This document shows, piece after piece, positions 17,108 through 25,778 of a stretch of 63,978 bases of DNA. Under the pieces are notes generated by a model. That model made no database searches. It had not been told where the DNA came from and worked only from the letters and a program-made list of their open reading frames with translations. Every line of letters starts with the position of its first letter. Within the stretch, counting starts at the first letter, position 1. A program made the translations under genes and the position numbers. Source of the stretch: RGIG8597 sp045133795 (GTDB taxonomy: Bacteria; Spirochaetota; GWE2-31-10); assembly GCA_045133795.1 (NCBI GenBank), contig JBGUUT010000115.1, positions 1 through 63,978 of the forward strand, written 5' to 3'.

Positions 17108-17842
17108 ATGCAAATTATCCCTGCAATTGATTTTATTGATGGAAAATGTGTTCGTTTGGTTCAAGGAGATTTTGCTCAGATGACGGTTTATAATGAAGAC
17201 CCGTTGAAGCAAGCTCAAATTTTTAAAGATGCGGGAGTGTCAAGAATCCATCTTGTAGACCTTGACGGAGCACGCGGAAATGCTGAAGGAAGTCGAAAAA
17301 ACAGAGAAATGATTTGTAAAATAAAAAAAGAAATCGGTTTGGAAATAGAAACCGGCGGCGGAATTCGCAGTGAAGATGATATGAAGGAATTGATTTCCAA
17401 CGGAATTGATTATTTGATTTTGGGGACAATTCTTATCGAAGAATATCCGATGATAGAAAAACTTTTTTCGACTTACGGAAAGCATTTTATTGCAGGAATA
17501 GATGTGCGAAATAATGTGGTAAAAACAAGAGGTTGGAAAGAGGGCGAGGGTGTCAATCCTATAGAATTGGGAAGTCGGCTTTATCAACTTGGATTTAAAA
17601 CAGCAGTTTATACGGATATTTCTGTAGACGGCAAGTTAACCGGCCCGAATATAGAAGCGACTAAAAAATTTAGTAACAGTACGAAATTACGTGCAATTCT
17701 TTCCGGTGGTGTAAGTTGCCTTGAAGATATTATAAATGCAAAAGCTGCAGCTGCGGAAGAATTTGAAGGTGTAATCGTCGGAAAAGCCTATTATGAAGGT
17801 AGAATAGACTTGAAAAAAGCTGTTGCAGAATTGAGTAAATAA
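17108..17842 (+). CDS. hisA: HisA, ProFAR isomerase
   Basis: A 244-aa (beta/alpha)8 barrel isomerising ProFAR to PRFAR in histidine synthesis. It shows IPAIDFIDGKCVRLVQGD with catalytic Asp8, a phosphate-binding TGGGIRS loop, a second catalytic Asp in IAGIDVRNN, and LSGGVSCLEDI as the C-terminal phosphate loop. Length matches the family. It has an AAGGAAAG site and is followed 26 bases later by hisF. No hisH, hisG or hisD is present in the window. Confidence 0.95.
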   Translation: MQIIPAIDFIDGKCVRLVQGDFAQMTVYNEDPLKQAQIFKDAGVSRIHLVDLDGARGNAEGSRKNREMICKIKKEIGLEIETGGGIRSEDDMKELISNGIDYLILGTILIEEYPMIEKLFSTYGKHFIAGIDVRNNVVKTRGWKEGEGVNPIELGSRLYQLGFKTAVYTDISVDGKLTGPNIEATKKFSNSTKLRAILSGGVSCLEDIINAKAAAAEEFEGVIVGKAYYEGRIDLKKAVAELSK

Positions 17843-17868
17843 TAAGGTGATTTTATAAAGGAAGAAAT

Positions 17869-18630
17869 ATGTTAAAAACTCGAATTATTCCTTGTCTTGA
17901 TGTAAACGACGGACGAGTAGTAAAAGGAATAAATTTTTTAAACTTAAGAGATGCCGGAGACCCGGTTGAATGTGCAAAGAGATATTCTGAATCCGGTGCG
18001 GATGAATTGGTATTTCTTGATATTACGGCAAGTTCCGACCGTAGAGAAACAATGGTAGAGACAATAAAGAAAGTCAGTGAAGTTACATTTATTCCGTTTA
18101 CTGTCGGCGGCGGAATAAAAAGTGTTTCGGATATAGAAAGAATTTTGCAAGCCGGTTCTGATAAAGTGTCTATTAATACACAGGCTGTTTTACATCCGGA
18201 ATTAATTACCGAAGGTGCTAAAAATTTTGGTTCACAATGTATTGTTGTTGCTGTAGATTCAAAAAATGTTGACGGCGAGGATATGGTTTTTATTTACGGC
18301 GGACGAACAAATACTGGCAAACGAGTTGTGGATTGGTGTCGAGAGTGCGAACAATTGGGGGCCGGCGAAATTTTGCTTACAAGCTGGGATAAAGACGGAA
18401 CAAAAAGTGGATTTGACAATGCGGCTCTTAAACGTGTTACAGACCAAATCAAAATCCCGGTGATAGCATCCGGCGGTGGCGGGAAAAAGGAACATTTTGT
18501 TTCTGCGGTAAAAGAAGGTAATGCGAGTGCACTTTTAGCGGCGAGTGTTTTTCATTTCGGCGAAATTGATATTATGGATTTAAAACGTTATATGGCAGAT
18601 AACGGAATTTCAGTAAGGTTGGATGTTTAA
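17869..18630 (+). CDS. hisF: Imidazole glycerol phosphate synthase cyclase subunit
   Basis: A 253-aa barrel that uses ammonia from HisH to convert PRFAR to IGP and AICAR. The first strand RIIPCLDVNDGRVVKG carries catalytic Asp11; TVGGGIKS binds phosphate; VAVDSKNV carries the second Asp; TSWDKDGTKSGFD and IASGGGGKKEHF are standard. It needs a HisH glutaminase partner, which must be encoded elsewhere or be replaced by free ammonia. An AAGGAAG site precedes the ATG. Confidence 0.96.
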   Translation: MLKTRIIPCLDVNDGRVVKGINFLNLRDAGDPVECAKRYSESGADELVFLDITASSDRRETMVETIKKVSEVTFIPFTVGGGIKSVSDIERILQAGSDKVSINTQAVLHPELITEGAKNFGSQCIVVAVDSKNVDGEDMVFIYGGRTNTGKRVVDWCRECEQLGAGEILLTSWDKDGTKSGFDNAALKRVTDQIKIPVIASGGGGKKEHFVSAVKEGNASALLAASVFHFGEIDIMDLKRYMADNGISVRLDV

Positions 18631-18650
18631 TTTTCTGAGGAGGATTTTTT

Positions 18651-19913
18651 TTGGAAAGTGAAATAGGTATATGGAATCTTATTTTGTTGGGAGTGTTATT
18701 GGTACTGTCTGCGTTTTTTTCGGCAAGTGAGACGGCTTTTACATCGATTAGTAAACTAAAAGTCAGACATATGCTGGACGCTAATGTAAAAGGTGCAAAA
18801 TATATTGCAAAAATCTTAGATAATCCTAATAAAATGCTGACTTCTATTTTGGTTGGGAATAATATCGTAAATATAACAATGACTTCTATTGCAACTGCAC
18901 TTACTATTCATTATTTCGGAGAGTCCGGAACCGGGATAGCAGCTGTTGTTACTACGATTTTTATTCTTTTATTTGGAGAGATTACTCCCAAAACTATTGC
19001 AAATGCTTTTCCGGAAAAGATTTGTTTGGGAATAGCTGTAATATTAAGATTAATTATATTGATTCTTACTCCGTTTGCTTTTGTTTTTTCTAGGATTTCG
19101 GACTTACTTTTGATTCTGTTAGGACGTAAAAACGGAAAAAAGAAAGTTTCGATAACTGAAGAAGAATTGAAAACCATGGTAAATGTTTCACAAGAAGAAG
19201 GGGTTCTTGAAACAGATGAACAAGAAATGATTTTTAATATTATAGAATTTAATGATACAGAAGTCGGTAAGATAATGACGCCTCGTACTGAAATTGTTGG
19301 TGTAGATATAAATGCAGGATATGACGAAGTTTTTCGTGTATTTAAAGAAAATCAATATTCCAGAATCCCGGTATACCAGAATTCTCTTGATGAAATTGTC
19401 GGGGTTCTGCATTTAAAAGATTTGGTTTTATTTGATAAAGACAAAAATGTTTATCACAATAAAAATTATATGAAAGAACCTTATATAACATGGGAAAATT
19501 TTAAAGTATCAGATGTGTTTAAAAAGATGAAAAGTTCAAAATGTACAATGGGGATTGTATTGGATGAATATGGCGGAACAGCCGGAATTGTTACAATTGA
19601 AGATTTTGTAGAAGAAATAGTCGGCGATATTAATGATGAATATGATGAATATGATAATAAGAAAATTAGTATAATCAGTGAAAATGTAATATTGGCGGAT
19701 GGTTTAGCAGAAATCAATGATATTAATGATAAGCTGGATGTAAATTTAAGTAATGAACGCTTCAATACTATAGGCGGTTTTGTAACCGGAGAATTAGGTA
19801 AGTTCCCTCTTAAAGGCGACACTCTTATTTATAATGATATAATTGAGTTTGTTGTGGAATCTGCCGGAAAAAATAAAGTAGAGAAAGTCAAAATCTCAAA
19901 ATTGCAACAATGA
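18651..19913 (+). CDS. CNNM/CBS-pair/CorC_HlyC membrane protein
   Basis: A 420-aa protein of the hemolysin C/CorC-type transporter family, linked to Mg2+ or Co2+ homeostasis. Residues 1-160 are the CNNM (DUF21) membrane domain (SAFFSASETAFTSIS, LLFGEITPKTIAN). Two CBS motifs follow (GKIMTPRTEIVGVD and YSRIPVYQNSLDEIVGVLHLKDL; then GIVLDEYGGTAGIVTIEDFVEEIVGDI), and the C-terminus is a CorC_HlyC domain (NERFNTIGGFV). The start is TTG at 18651, seven bases after a GAGGAGG site. It lies 20 bases behind hisF and may be on the same transcript. Confidence 0.92.
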   Translation: MESEIGIWNLILLGVLLVLSAFFSASETAFTSISKLKVRHMLDANVKGAKYIAKILDNPNKMLTSILVGNNIVNITMTSIATALTIHYFGESGTGIAAVVTTIFILLFGEITPKTIANAFPEKICLGIAVILRLIILILTPFAFVFSRISDLLLILLGRKNGKKKVSITEEELKTMVNVSQEEGVLETDEQEMIFNIIEFNDTEVGKIMTPRTEIVGVDINAGYDEVFRVFKENQYSRIPVYQNSLDEIVGVLHLKDLVLFDKDKNVYHNKNYMKEPYITWENFKVSDVFKKMKSSKCTMGIVLDEYGGTAGIVTIEDFVEEIVGDINDEYDEYDNKKISIISENVILADGLAEINDINDKLDVNLSNERFNTIGGFVTGELGKFPLKGDTLIYNDIIEFVVESAGKNKVEKVKISKLQQ

Positions 19914-20061
19914 GTAAAAGTTGAATTAAAATAACAATACTTATTTTACTATGTATAATAAATATATATACTTTTCGCATTTTATTCCCCTTTTATGTTG
20001 CAAATCGAATAATTTTTCAATATAACCACCTTAGTTTTTATTGAGAAAGAGAGGTTATTCT

Positions 20062-21723
20062 ATGTCTAAATATTTAAAGTATCCTACAGTCGATCTTCCT
20101 AATAGAAAATGGCCAAATGCTTCTATAGAAAAAGCTCCGACATGGTGTAGTGTTGATTTGCGTGACGGAAATCAAGCATTAGCAACACCGATGTGTCTGG
20201 AAGAAAAATTAGATTTTTTCAAGTTACTTGTTGGTATAGGTTTTAAAGAAATTGAGGTTGGTTTTCCGTCTGCCAGTCAGATTGAATATGATTTTTTACG
20301 TCATTTAATTGATAATAATCTTGTTCCGGATGATGTTTATTTACAGATTTTGACACAAGCACGTGAGGAATTGATAGATAAATCTTTTGAAAGTCTTGCG
20401 GGAGCGAAGAAAGCAATTATACATTTGTACAATTCGACATCCGAACAGCAACGTAGAATAACTTTTAAGAAATCAAAAGAGGAAATAAAAGCAATTGCAT
20501 TGCATGGTGTTGATTTGATTCTGGAACGTCTTGACAGATTGCCGGAAACAGAGCTTCTTTTAGAATATTCTCCGGAAAGTTTTACGGGAACAGAACTTGA
20601 TTATGCATTAGAAGTTTGTGAAGCTGTTGTAGAACGTTGGAGAACAAAACAATCAAGTCGTGTGATAATTAATTTGCCGTCTACGGTTGAAATGTCTACA
20701 CCGAATGTTTTTGCCGACAGAGTAGAATGGTTTTTAGAAAATTTCAGTAATCGTGATAACATTATTTTAAGTGTACATCCGCATAATGACCGAGGATGTG
20801 CTGTAGCTACAGCAGAATTGGCATTACTTGCAGGGGCGGACAGAATTGAAGGAACTTTATTTGGTAACGGAGAAAGAACCGGAAATCTCGATATTATAAC
20901 TACAGGGCTTAATATGTATACGCAGGGTGTAAATCCGGAACTTGATTTATTTAATGTTCCGGTTTTATCAGAAAATTATCAGAAGTTTACTAAAATGGAG
21001 ATTCCGCCGCGTCAACCGTATGCCGGAGATTTAGTATTTACAGCTTTTTCCGGTTCTCATCAGGATGCTATTAAAAAAGGTATGGATTTACTTGCGGAAA
21101 AAGAAGAAGATTGCGTATGGGATGTTCCTTATTTACCTATTAATCCAAAAGATATCGGCCGTTCTTATGAGGCAATTATCAGAATTAACAGCCAGAGCGG
21201 AAAGGGAGGAATCGCATATGTAATGGAAAAAGAATATTCATTGATTATTCCTAAAAATATGCAACCTCAATTACGTGAAGTTGTACAGGCTTATTCTGAT
21301 TCAGTTGTTCATGAACTGTCACCTAAGGAAATATATGATATCTTGCGTAAAGAGTTTATCGATTTAGAACAGCCGTACAAGTTGTTGAATTATAAATTAC
21401 AGACAGATTCTGTTACGGGCGAAGTTGTATTTGTCGGTGAATTGCAAATAAGTCAGACTTCGATTTCTATTTCCGGAAGCGGAATCGGAGCAATGGATGC
21501 GTTTATAAATTCTTTAGCTAATGTAATAACTTCAAACTTGGAAGTCGTAGAGTATCACGAACAGGCTCTTAATTCCGGAACAAATGCTGTTGCAGTAACG
21601 TTTTTAGCATTGAAAATAGATGATGAAGAAGCTTGTTGGGCTGGTGGTTACGGAAGTGACAGTTCACTTGTTAATTTTACGGCAATATTGAATTGTATCA
21701 ATAGAAAAAATATTAATGCGTAG
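20062..21723 (+). CDS. leuA: 2-isopropylmalate synthase, long (LeuA2) type
   Basis: A 553-aa enzyme condensing 2-oxoisovalerate with acetyl-CoA, the first step of leucine synthesis. It has CSVDLRDGNQAL for substrate and metal binding, SVHPHNDRGCAVATAELALLAG with the HxH metal site, and GTLFGNGERTGN. The C-terminal LeuA dimer/regulatory domain (about 430-553) would give leucine feedback. The ATG at 20062 follows GAGAGG; the in-frame TTG at 20041 lacks a site. A TATAAT at 19954-19959 upstream may be the -10. No T-box or leader peptide was found. Confidence 0.95.
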   Translation: MSKYLKYPTVDLPNRKWPNASIEKAPTWCSVDLRDGNQALATPMCLEEKLDFFKLLVGIGFKEIEVGFPSASQIEYDFLRHLIDNNLVPDDVYLQILTQAREELIDKSFESLAGAKKAIIHLYNSTSEQQRRITFKKSKEEIKAIALHGVDLILERLDRLPETELLLEYSPESFTGTELDYALEVCEAVVERWRTKQSSRVIINLPSTVEMSTPNVFADRVEWFLENFSNRDNIILSVHPHNDRGCAVATAELALLAGADRIEGTLFGNGERTGNLDIITTGLNMYTQGVNPELDLFNVPVLSENYQKFTKMEIPPRQPYAGDLVFTAFSGSHQDAIKKGMDLLAEKEEDCVWDVPYLPINPKDIGRSYEAIIRINSQSGKGGIAYVMEKEYSLIIPKNMQPQLREVVQAYSDSVVHELSPKEIYDILRKEFIDLEQPYKLLNYKLQTDSVTGEVVFVGELQISQTSISISGSGIGAMDAFINSLANVITSNLEVVEYHEQALNSGTNAVAVTFLALKIDDEEACWAGGYGSDSSLVNFTAILNCINRKNINA

Positions 21724-21749
21724 TTTTAAGGTTTAGATTATTATAGTTT

Positions 21750-21786
21750 AGCGTCACATATTAATTATGTGGCGTTAATTTTTTTA
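21750..21786 (+). terminator. Terminator of leuA
   Basis: Eleven-base arms (21750-21760 and 21766-21776; core CGTCACATA with a G-T wobble) and a run of T from 21779. Confidence 0.85.
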
Positions 21787-21803
21787 TGTGTATAGGAATG
21801 AAT

Positions 21804-22268
21804 ATGAATGGAATTGTAGTTTACGGAACTTTTCACGGAAGTACTAAAAAATGTGCAGAACAGTTGGCGGAGTTAACAGGTTTTTCAATTATAGATGCAA
21901 AAACTGCATTAGATACGGATTTTTCACAGTATGATAAGATTGTTATCGGAAGTGCATTACAAGGTTTTAAAGTACATCCGGATGTTGAAAAGCTTGTAGA
22001 TATAAAAGGAAAAGATTTTACATCGCAGAAAACTTATTTTTTTCAAGTAAGTGTAACAGCAAAAACTCCTAAATATTTTCAAAAGAAATTGGGAGATATA
22101 AAGGTCGCGTTTTTTGGCGGAAAGATTGATTGGAATACTTTAAGCTTTTCAGAACGTGTCATTATTTCCATAATTTCGCTTATTTGCAGAAAGAGTTTAA
22201 AAAATTTTGATAATGTCCAAGATAAGCGAATAAAAAAACTTGCGACAGAAATTATTAATAAATCATAA
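21804..22268 (+). CDS. Flavodoxin-domain protein
   Basis: A 154-aa protein with an FMN-binding start VVYGTFHGSTKKCAEQL, YDKIVIGSALQGFKVHP around residue 50, and a FFGGKIDW segment as in the Flavodoxin_5 (HemG-like) family. Electron transfer by bound FMN is expected. No heme pathway genes are nearby, so a HemG role is not supported. The ATG at 21804 has AGGA seven bases upstream; in-frame ATGs at 21786 and 21798 are alternatives. It follows the leuA terminator. Confidence 0.8.
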   Translation: MNGIVVYGTFHGSTKKCAEQLAELTGFSIIDAKTALDTDFSQYDKIVIGSALQGFKVHPDVEKLVDIKGKDFTSQKTYFFQVSVTAKTPKYFQKKLGDIKVAFFGGKIDWNTLSFSERVIISIISLICRKSLKNFDNVQDKRIKKLATEIINKS

Positions 22269-22300
22269 AGAAGCTGTCTCAAAAAATTGTCCGACAGAAT

Positions 22301-22343
22301 TTATTTCAGTATCTATATTAATAAGGTATAGATACTGAAATAA
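22301..22343. terminator. Bidirectional hairpin between convergent genes
   Basis: Perfect 17-base arms (22301-22317 and 22327-22343, core TTTCAGTATCTATA) with a nine-base loop. An outer CTGTCT/AGACAG pair (22274-22279 and 22352-22357) extends it. It lies between the convergent flavodoxin and radC genes. Confidence 0.75.
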
Positions 22344-22365
22344 TCTTAGAAAGACAGTCACTTTT

Positions 22366-23022
22366 TTAAATTAAACCGCTTTTATAAAAGCTGAAATAGC
22401 CGTTAGAACTTACAATTAAATGTTCCAGTACATTAATTCCGATTATATCTCCAATTTTTTTTATTTTAGACGTTGTGTTAATATCTTCTTTGCTTGGCGT
22501 AGTGTCGCCGGAGGGGTGATTGTGAACTAAAATTATAGAAGAAGCTCTGTCCTTTATTGCATGATGAAAAATCTCTCGTGGGTGAATAATACTTTGGTTT
22601 ATAGTCCCGACAAAAAGAATTCTTTTTCTTATTACGCAAGAAGCACCGTTTAAAGTTATTAACATAAAGTGTTCTTGCTTTTTCTTTGCAATATTAAAGG
22701 ATAATTTGTAGATGTCGGCAGCTCGCAGTATCGATTTTTCGGAATCGGATTTTAGCCGTTTCATTAATTCCAAAATTGCCAGAATTTTCGTGGCTTTTAT
22801 GCCTCCGATTCCTTTAATTGATAATAATTTTTTTAATGAAATCTTTTCGGTTTCATATTTCAGCATTTTTGCCAGTTTATTAGATATTTGTACCACATCT
22901 TTTTGCGGTGTTCCGGATTGAAGTATTAAAACGAGAAGCTCGGTTATGGTGAGTGATTGAACTCCCAGCAGTTTTAATTTTTCTCGTAGTTTAATAGACG
23001 GAATAATTTTTTCATTTGACAT
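22366..23022 (-). CDS. radC: RadC-family JAB/MPN-domain protein
   Basis: A 218-aa protein. An N-terminal helix-hairpin-helix region (LLSIKGIGGIKATKILAILEL) is followed by a JAB1/MPN-like metalloprotease domain with VHNHPSGDTTPSKED, the HxHx(n)D zinc motif. RadC is named for DNA repair but its activity is unsettled. Length is typical. A GGAG site precedes the ATG. It lies just upstream of the helicase gene's 3' end, both leftward. Confidence 0.93.
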   Translation of the reverse strand: MSNEKIIPSIKLREKLKLLGVQSLTITELLVLILQSGTPQKDVVQISNKLAKMLKYETEKISLKKLLSIKGIGGIKATKILAILELMKRLKSDSEKSILRAADIYKLSFNIAKKKQEHFMLITLNGASCVIRKRILFVGTINQSIIHPREIFHHAIKDRASSIILVHNHPSGDTTPSKEDINTTSKIKKIGDIIGINVLEHLIVSSNGYFSFYKSGLI

Positions 23023-23127
23023 TTTGTTTCTCCATACCTGTTTTAATTAAAAAAAGTTTTTTTTTATTGCACGATATGGAGATTTTTTACCATTTATTCT
23101 CTTTTAGCATTGTCAAAAGGATTTAAA

Positions 23128-24729
23128 TTACTTTCCAAGTTCTTTTGCTTTCTCAATATGAATGTGATTTTTGCCTTTTTTGTGACGGAATGTATCTATA
23201 ATAGTATTTGCATCGTCAGCAGAAACTGTCATAAAAGAAAATTTATCGAAAACCGCAACATCATTAATTGCTTTTGCCGGAATTCTCGTTTCAGAACAAA
23301 TAAGTTCCACTAATTTTTTAGGATTAATTTTGTCTTTTTTTCCTAAAGCAATAAATAGACGTGCTTTTTCACTTTTCTTGCTTTTTACTTGTCGAATTTG
23401 AGCGTAGCTTTTTTCTTCCAATTCGTCATCTAACGTAAATTGCATAACAGCGGCAATTAAATCTTCAAGATTTCTGCCTTCATCTTCGCAAGTTAAAAGT
23501 AGGTCACGAGCAAAATCCTGACAACCTTTAGAAATACCTTTTTCCATAATTTCTATAATTTGGTTACGAATACGTTCTTTTTTGGCTTCGATAACTTCGT
23601 TAATTTCAGGAACTTGTTGTTTTTTTATATCTGTTTTTGCAACACGTTTAATAAACATCAATTTTCTGTATTCATCAGGAGTCACAAATGTTATAGCAGT
23701 ACCTTCTTTTCCTGCACGTCCGGTTCGACCGATTCTGTGAACGTAAGCTTCCGGGTCTTGAGGCAATGAATAATTAATAACATGAGTTAAGTTGTTTACA
23801 TCGATTCCGCGAGCTGCAACATCTGTAGCGACAAGAATAGTCAGTTTTTTGTTTTTAAATCTGGTTAGAACTTTTTCTCGTTGAATTTGAGTTATGTCTC
23901 CGTGAATAGCTTCGGCATCATAACCTCTGTCAATTAAACGGGTAGTAGTAGTGTCGACATCGTGTTTTGTTCTACAGAAAATAATTCCGTAGAAGTCAAT
24001 TTCCATATCAAGAATTCTGCAAAGTGCTTCAAATTTATCACGCTCAGAAACTTCAAAATAAATTTGTTCTGTTAAATCCGTAGTTACGGCTTTTTTCTGA
24101 ATTTTAATAACCTTATGGTCTTTCATGTATTTTTTTGCAATTCGCATAATTTCTTGCGGCATTGTTGCACTAAAAAGTAGTACACGACGTTGTTCCGGTG
24201 TCTGAGCTAATATTTTTTCGACATCTTCGATGAATCCCATATTCAACATTTCATCGGCTTCATCTAAAATCATAAATTGCAAGTTATCAAGTTTTAATGT
24301 TCCACGTTCCAAGTGGTCGATAATTCGCCCCGGAGTTCCTACAATTATGTGAATTCCGCCTTTTTTTAAATGTTTAATTTGCAGTTCAATACCTTGTCCG
24401 CCGTAAACCGGTAAAACTTTGAGTTTTTTATTTCCTTTGAGAGAGTTTATTTCATCGGCAACTTGTAACGCTAATTCTCGTGTCGGAGTTAAAACCAAAG
24501 CTCCGATTTGATTTGATTTTTCATCCAAACGCTCGATAATAGGAATCCCAAATGCAGCGGTTTTTCCGGTACCGGTCTGTGCTTGACCGACTAAATCAGT
24601 ATCTCCATTTAATAAAAGAGGAATTGTTTGTTCTTGAATTTGAGAAGGTTCTTCGAAGCCTTTAGCTTCTAAAGCCTTTAATATATTTTCAGATAATCCC
24701 ATTGCTGCAAATTTTTCTAGTTTTTCCAT
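23128..24729 (-). CDS. deaD: DEAD-box ATP-dependent RNA helicase
   Basis: A 533-aa RNA helicase. Q motif and motif I AQTGTGKTAAFGIP, Ia PTRELALQV, II LDEADEML, III FSATMP, V ATDVAARGID and VI HRIGRTGRAG are all intact. Residues about 460-530 form a DbpA-type RNA-binding domain (ARLFIALGKKDKINPKKLVELI), as in DeaD/CsdA and DbpA, which act in ribosome assembly and cold adaptation. AGGAAT lies ten bases before the ATG. It is probably a single gene. Confidence 0.94.
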   Translation of the reverse strand: MEKLEKFAAMGLSENILKALEAKGFEEPSQIQEQTIPLLLNGDTDLVGQAQTGTGKTAAFGIPIIERLDEKSNQIGALVLTPTRELALQVADEINSLKGNKKLKVLPVYGGQGIELQIKHLKKGGIHIIVGTPGRIIDHLERGTLKLDNLQFMILDEADEMLNMGFIEDVEKILAQTPEQRRVLLFSATMPQEIMRIAKKYMKDHKVIKIQKKAVTTDLTEQIYFEVSERDKFEALCRILDMEIDFYGIIFCRTKHDVDTTTTRLIDRGYDAEAIHGDITQIQREKVLTRFKNKKLTILVATDVAARGIDVNNLTHVINYSLPQDPEAYVHRIGRTGRAGKEGTAITFVTPDEYRKLMFIKRVAKTDIKKQQVPEINEVIEAKKERIRNQIIEIMEKGISKGCQDFARDLLLTCEDEGRNLEDLIAAVMQFTLDDELEEKSYAQIRQVKSKKSEKARLFIALGKKDKINPKKLVELICSETRIPAKAINDVAVFDKFSFMTVSADDANTIIDTFRHKKGKNHIHIEKAKELGK

Positions 24730-24930
24730 GATTAATTATTCCTATCCCTTGAGCTTATTTTTAAGCCTAAAAGTTTATATTTTGTACGAATTGATTTTTT
24801 TATGTTCCGAGTAATTTAAAAAGAAAATTATTGAGGATAAAATCGTAGTAAAAAATCGTTCGATTTATACGGTTTTATTCAGTGAATGTCAATCTTTTGA
24901 TTTAGAATAAGGTATTAAAGATAATGTGAA

Positions 24931-25380
24931 TTAACCAATCCAACTGTACAAGTCACGTTTATAAACAATTAATTCATCTGGAGAAAAGAAATTGTTTATT
25001 TCACGTTCAGCACTTTCCGGAGAATCGGAAGTGTGTACAACATTGCTGGCAATATGAATTACGTAGTCTCCACGAATTGTTCCGGGTGCGGCATCTTCAA
25101 CTTTTGTTGCACCGGCAAGTTTTCGAGCAATACGAATTGCATTTTCAGCTTCCAGAACAAGAACAACACATGGAGAAGAAATTATAAATTCTACCAAGTC
25201 ATTAAAAAAAGGTTTGTTTTTATGTTCCATATAATGATATTCTGCTTTCTCTTTGGAAATCATTATCATTTTCATGGCAACAAATTTCAAACCTTTTTTC
25301 TCAAAACGTGAAAGAATCTCTCCTGTGATACCTCGTTGAATACAATCCGGTTTTAAAATTACAAGAGTTCTTTCTAGCAT
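24931..25380 (-). CDS. ndk: Nucleoside diphosphate kinase
   Basis: A 149-aa enzyme transferring phosphate from ATP to NDPs through a phosphohistidine. It has RTLVILKPDCIQRG, and the active site reads NVVHTSDSPESAEREI with the catalytic His; the more usual form is HGSDS. APGTIRGDY is also present. The ribosome site is weak. The start lies five bases after the stop of the DUF2934 gene, indicating translational coupling in a two-gene operon. Confidence 0.95.
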   Translation of the reverse strand: MLERTLVILKPDCIQRGITGEILSRFEKKGLKFVAMKMIMISKEKAEYHYMEHKNKPFFNDLVEFIISSPCVVLVLEAENAIRIARKLAGATKVEDAAPGTIRGDYVIHIASNVVHTSDSPESAEREINNFFSPDELIVYKRDLYSWIG

Positions 25381-25384
25381 AATA

Positions 25385-25654
25385 TTATAGACCGTATTTT
25401 GCTTTAATTTCTGCTTCAGCTTCTAACCAGTCTGTTAAGCTATTACCTTCTTTACCGTTTTTTTGTCTTTCTTCAAACAATGCATAAGATCTTTTTTCAA
25501 CTTCTGAAATAAAATCTTCTTTAGAAATAGCAACAGTTGCAGCTGCTTTCTTTGTTGTTGTTTTTCTAGTTGTTGTCTTTTTTACGGTTTCAGTAGTAGC
25601 TTCTTTTTTTACATCTTCAGTTGTTGATGTTTCTGCTGTTTTTCTTTTAGCCAT
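25385..25654 (-). CDS. DUF2934-like small basic protein
   Basis: An 89-aa protein. The first 45 residues are Lys/Thr/Ala-rich (KKTTTRKTTTKKAAA), like histone H1-type tails. Residues 50-89 resemble DUF2934 (a Tyr-Ala-Leu-Phe-Glu helix, then LTDWLEAEAEIKAKYGL). No function is established for DUF2934. The tail could bind nucleic acid. It heads a two-gene operon with ndk and has a GGAG site and a clear promoter. Confidence 0.75.
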   Translation of the reverse strand: MAKRKTAETSTTEDVKKEATTETVKKTTTRKTTTKKAAATVAISKEDFISEVEKRSYALFEERQKNGKEGNSLTDWLEAEAEIKAKYGL

Positions 25655-25688
25655 AATTCAAAACTCCTTTTACTTATTCCTTTGTAAA

Positions 25689-25717
25689 ATAGTATTAACC
25701 TTTTTCTTAAGGTACAA
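25689..25717 (-). promoter_or_regulatory. Promoter of the DUF2934-ndk operon
   Basis: Minus-strand TTGTAC (25712-25717), a 17-bp spacer and TACTAT (25689-25694), about 35 bases before the ATG. Confidence 0.6.
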
Positions 25718-25778
25718 AACGCAAGTACTTATACTTAAAATAAAAATAAATTGCAAATATTTCTTTATTCTAGGCGTA

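Noticed and set aside
19914..20061. Leucine T-box or attenuator before leuA
   Set aside because: Too short, no T-box motif and no leucine-rich leader peptide.
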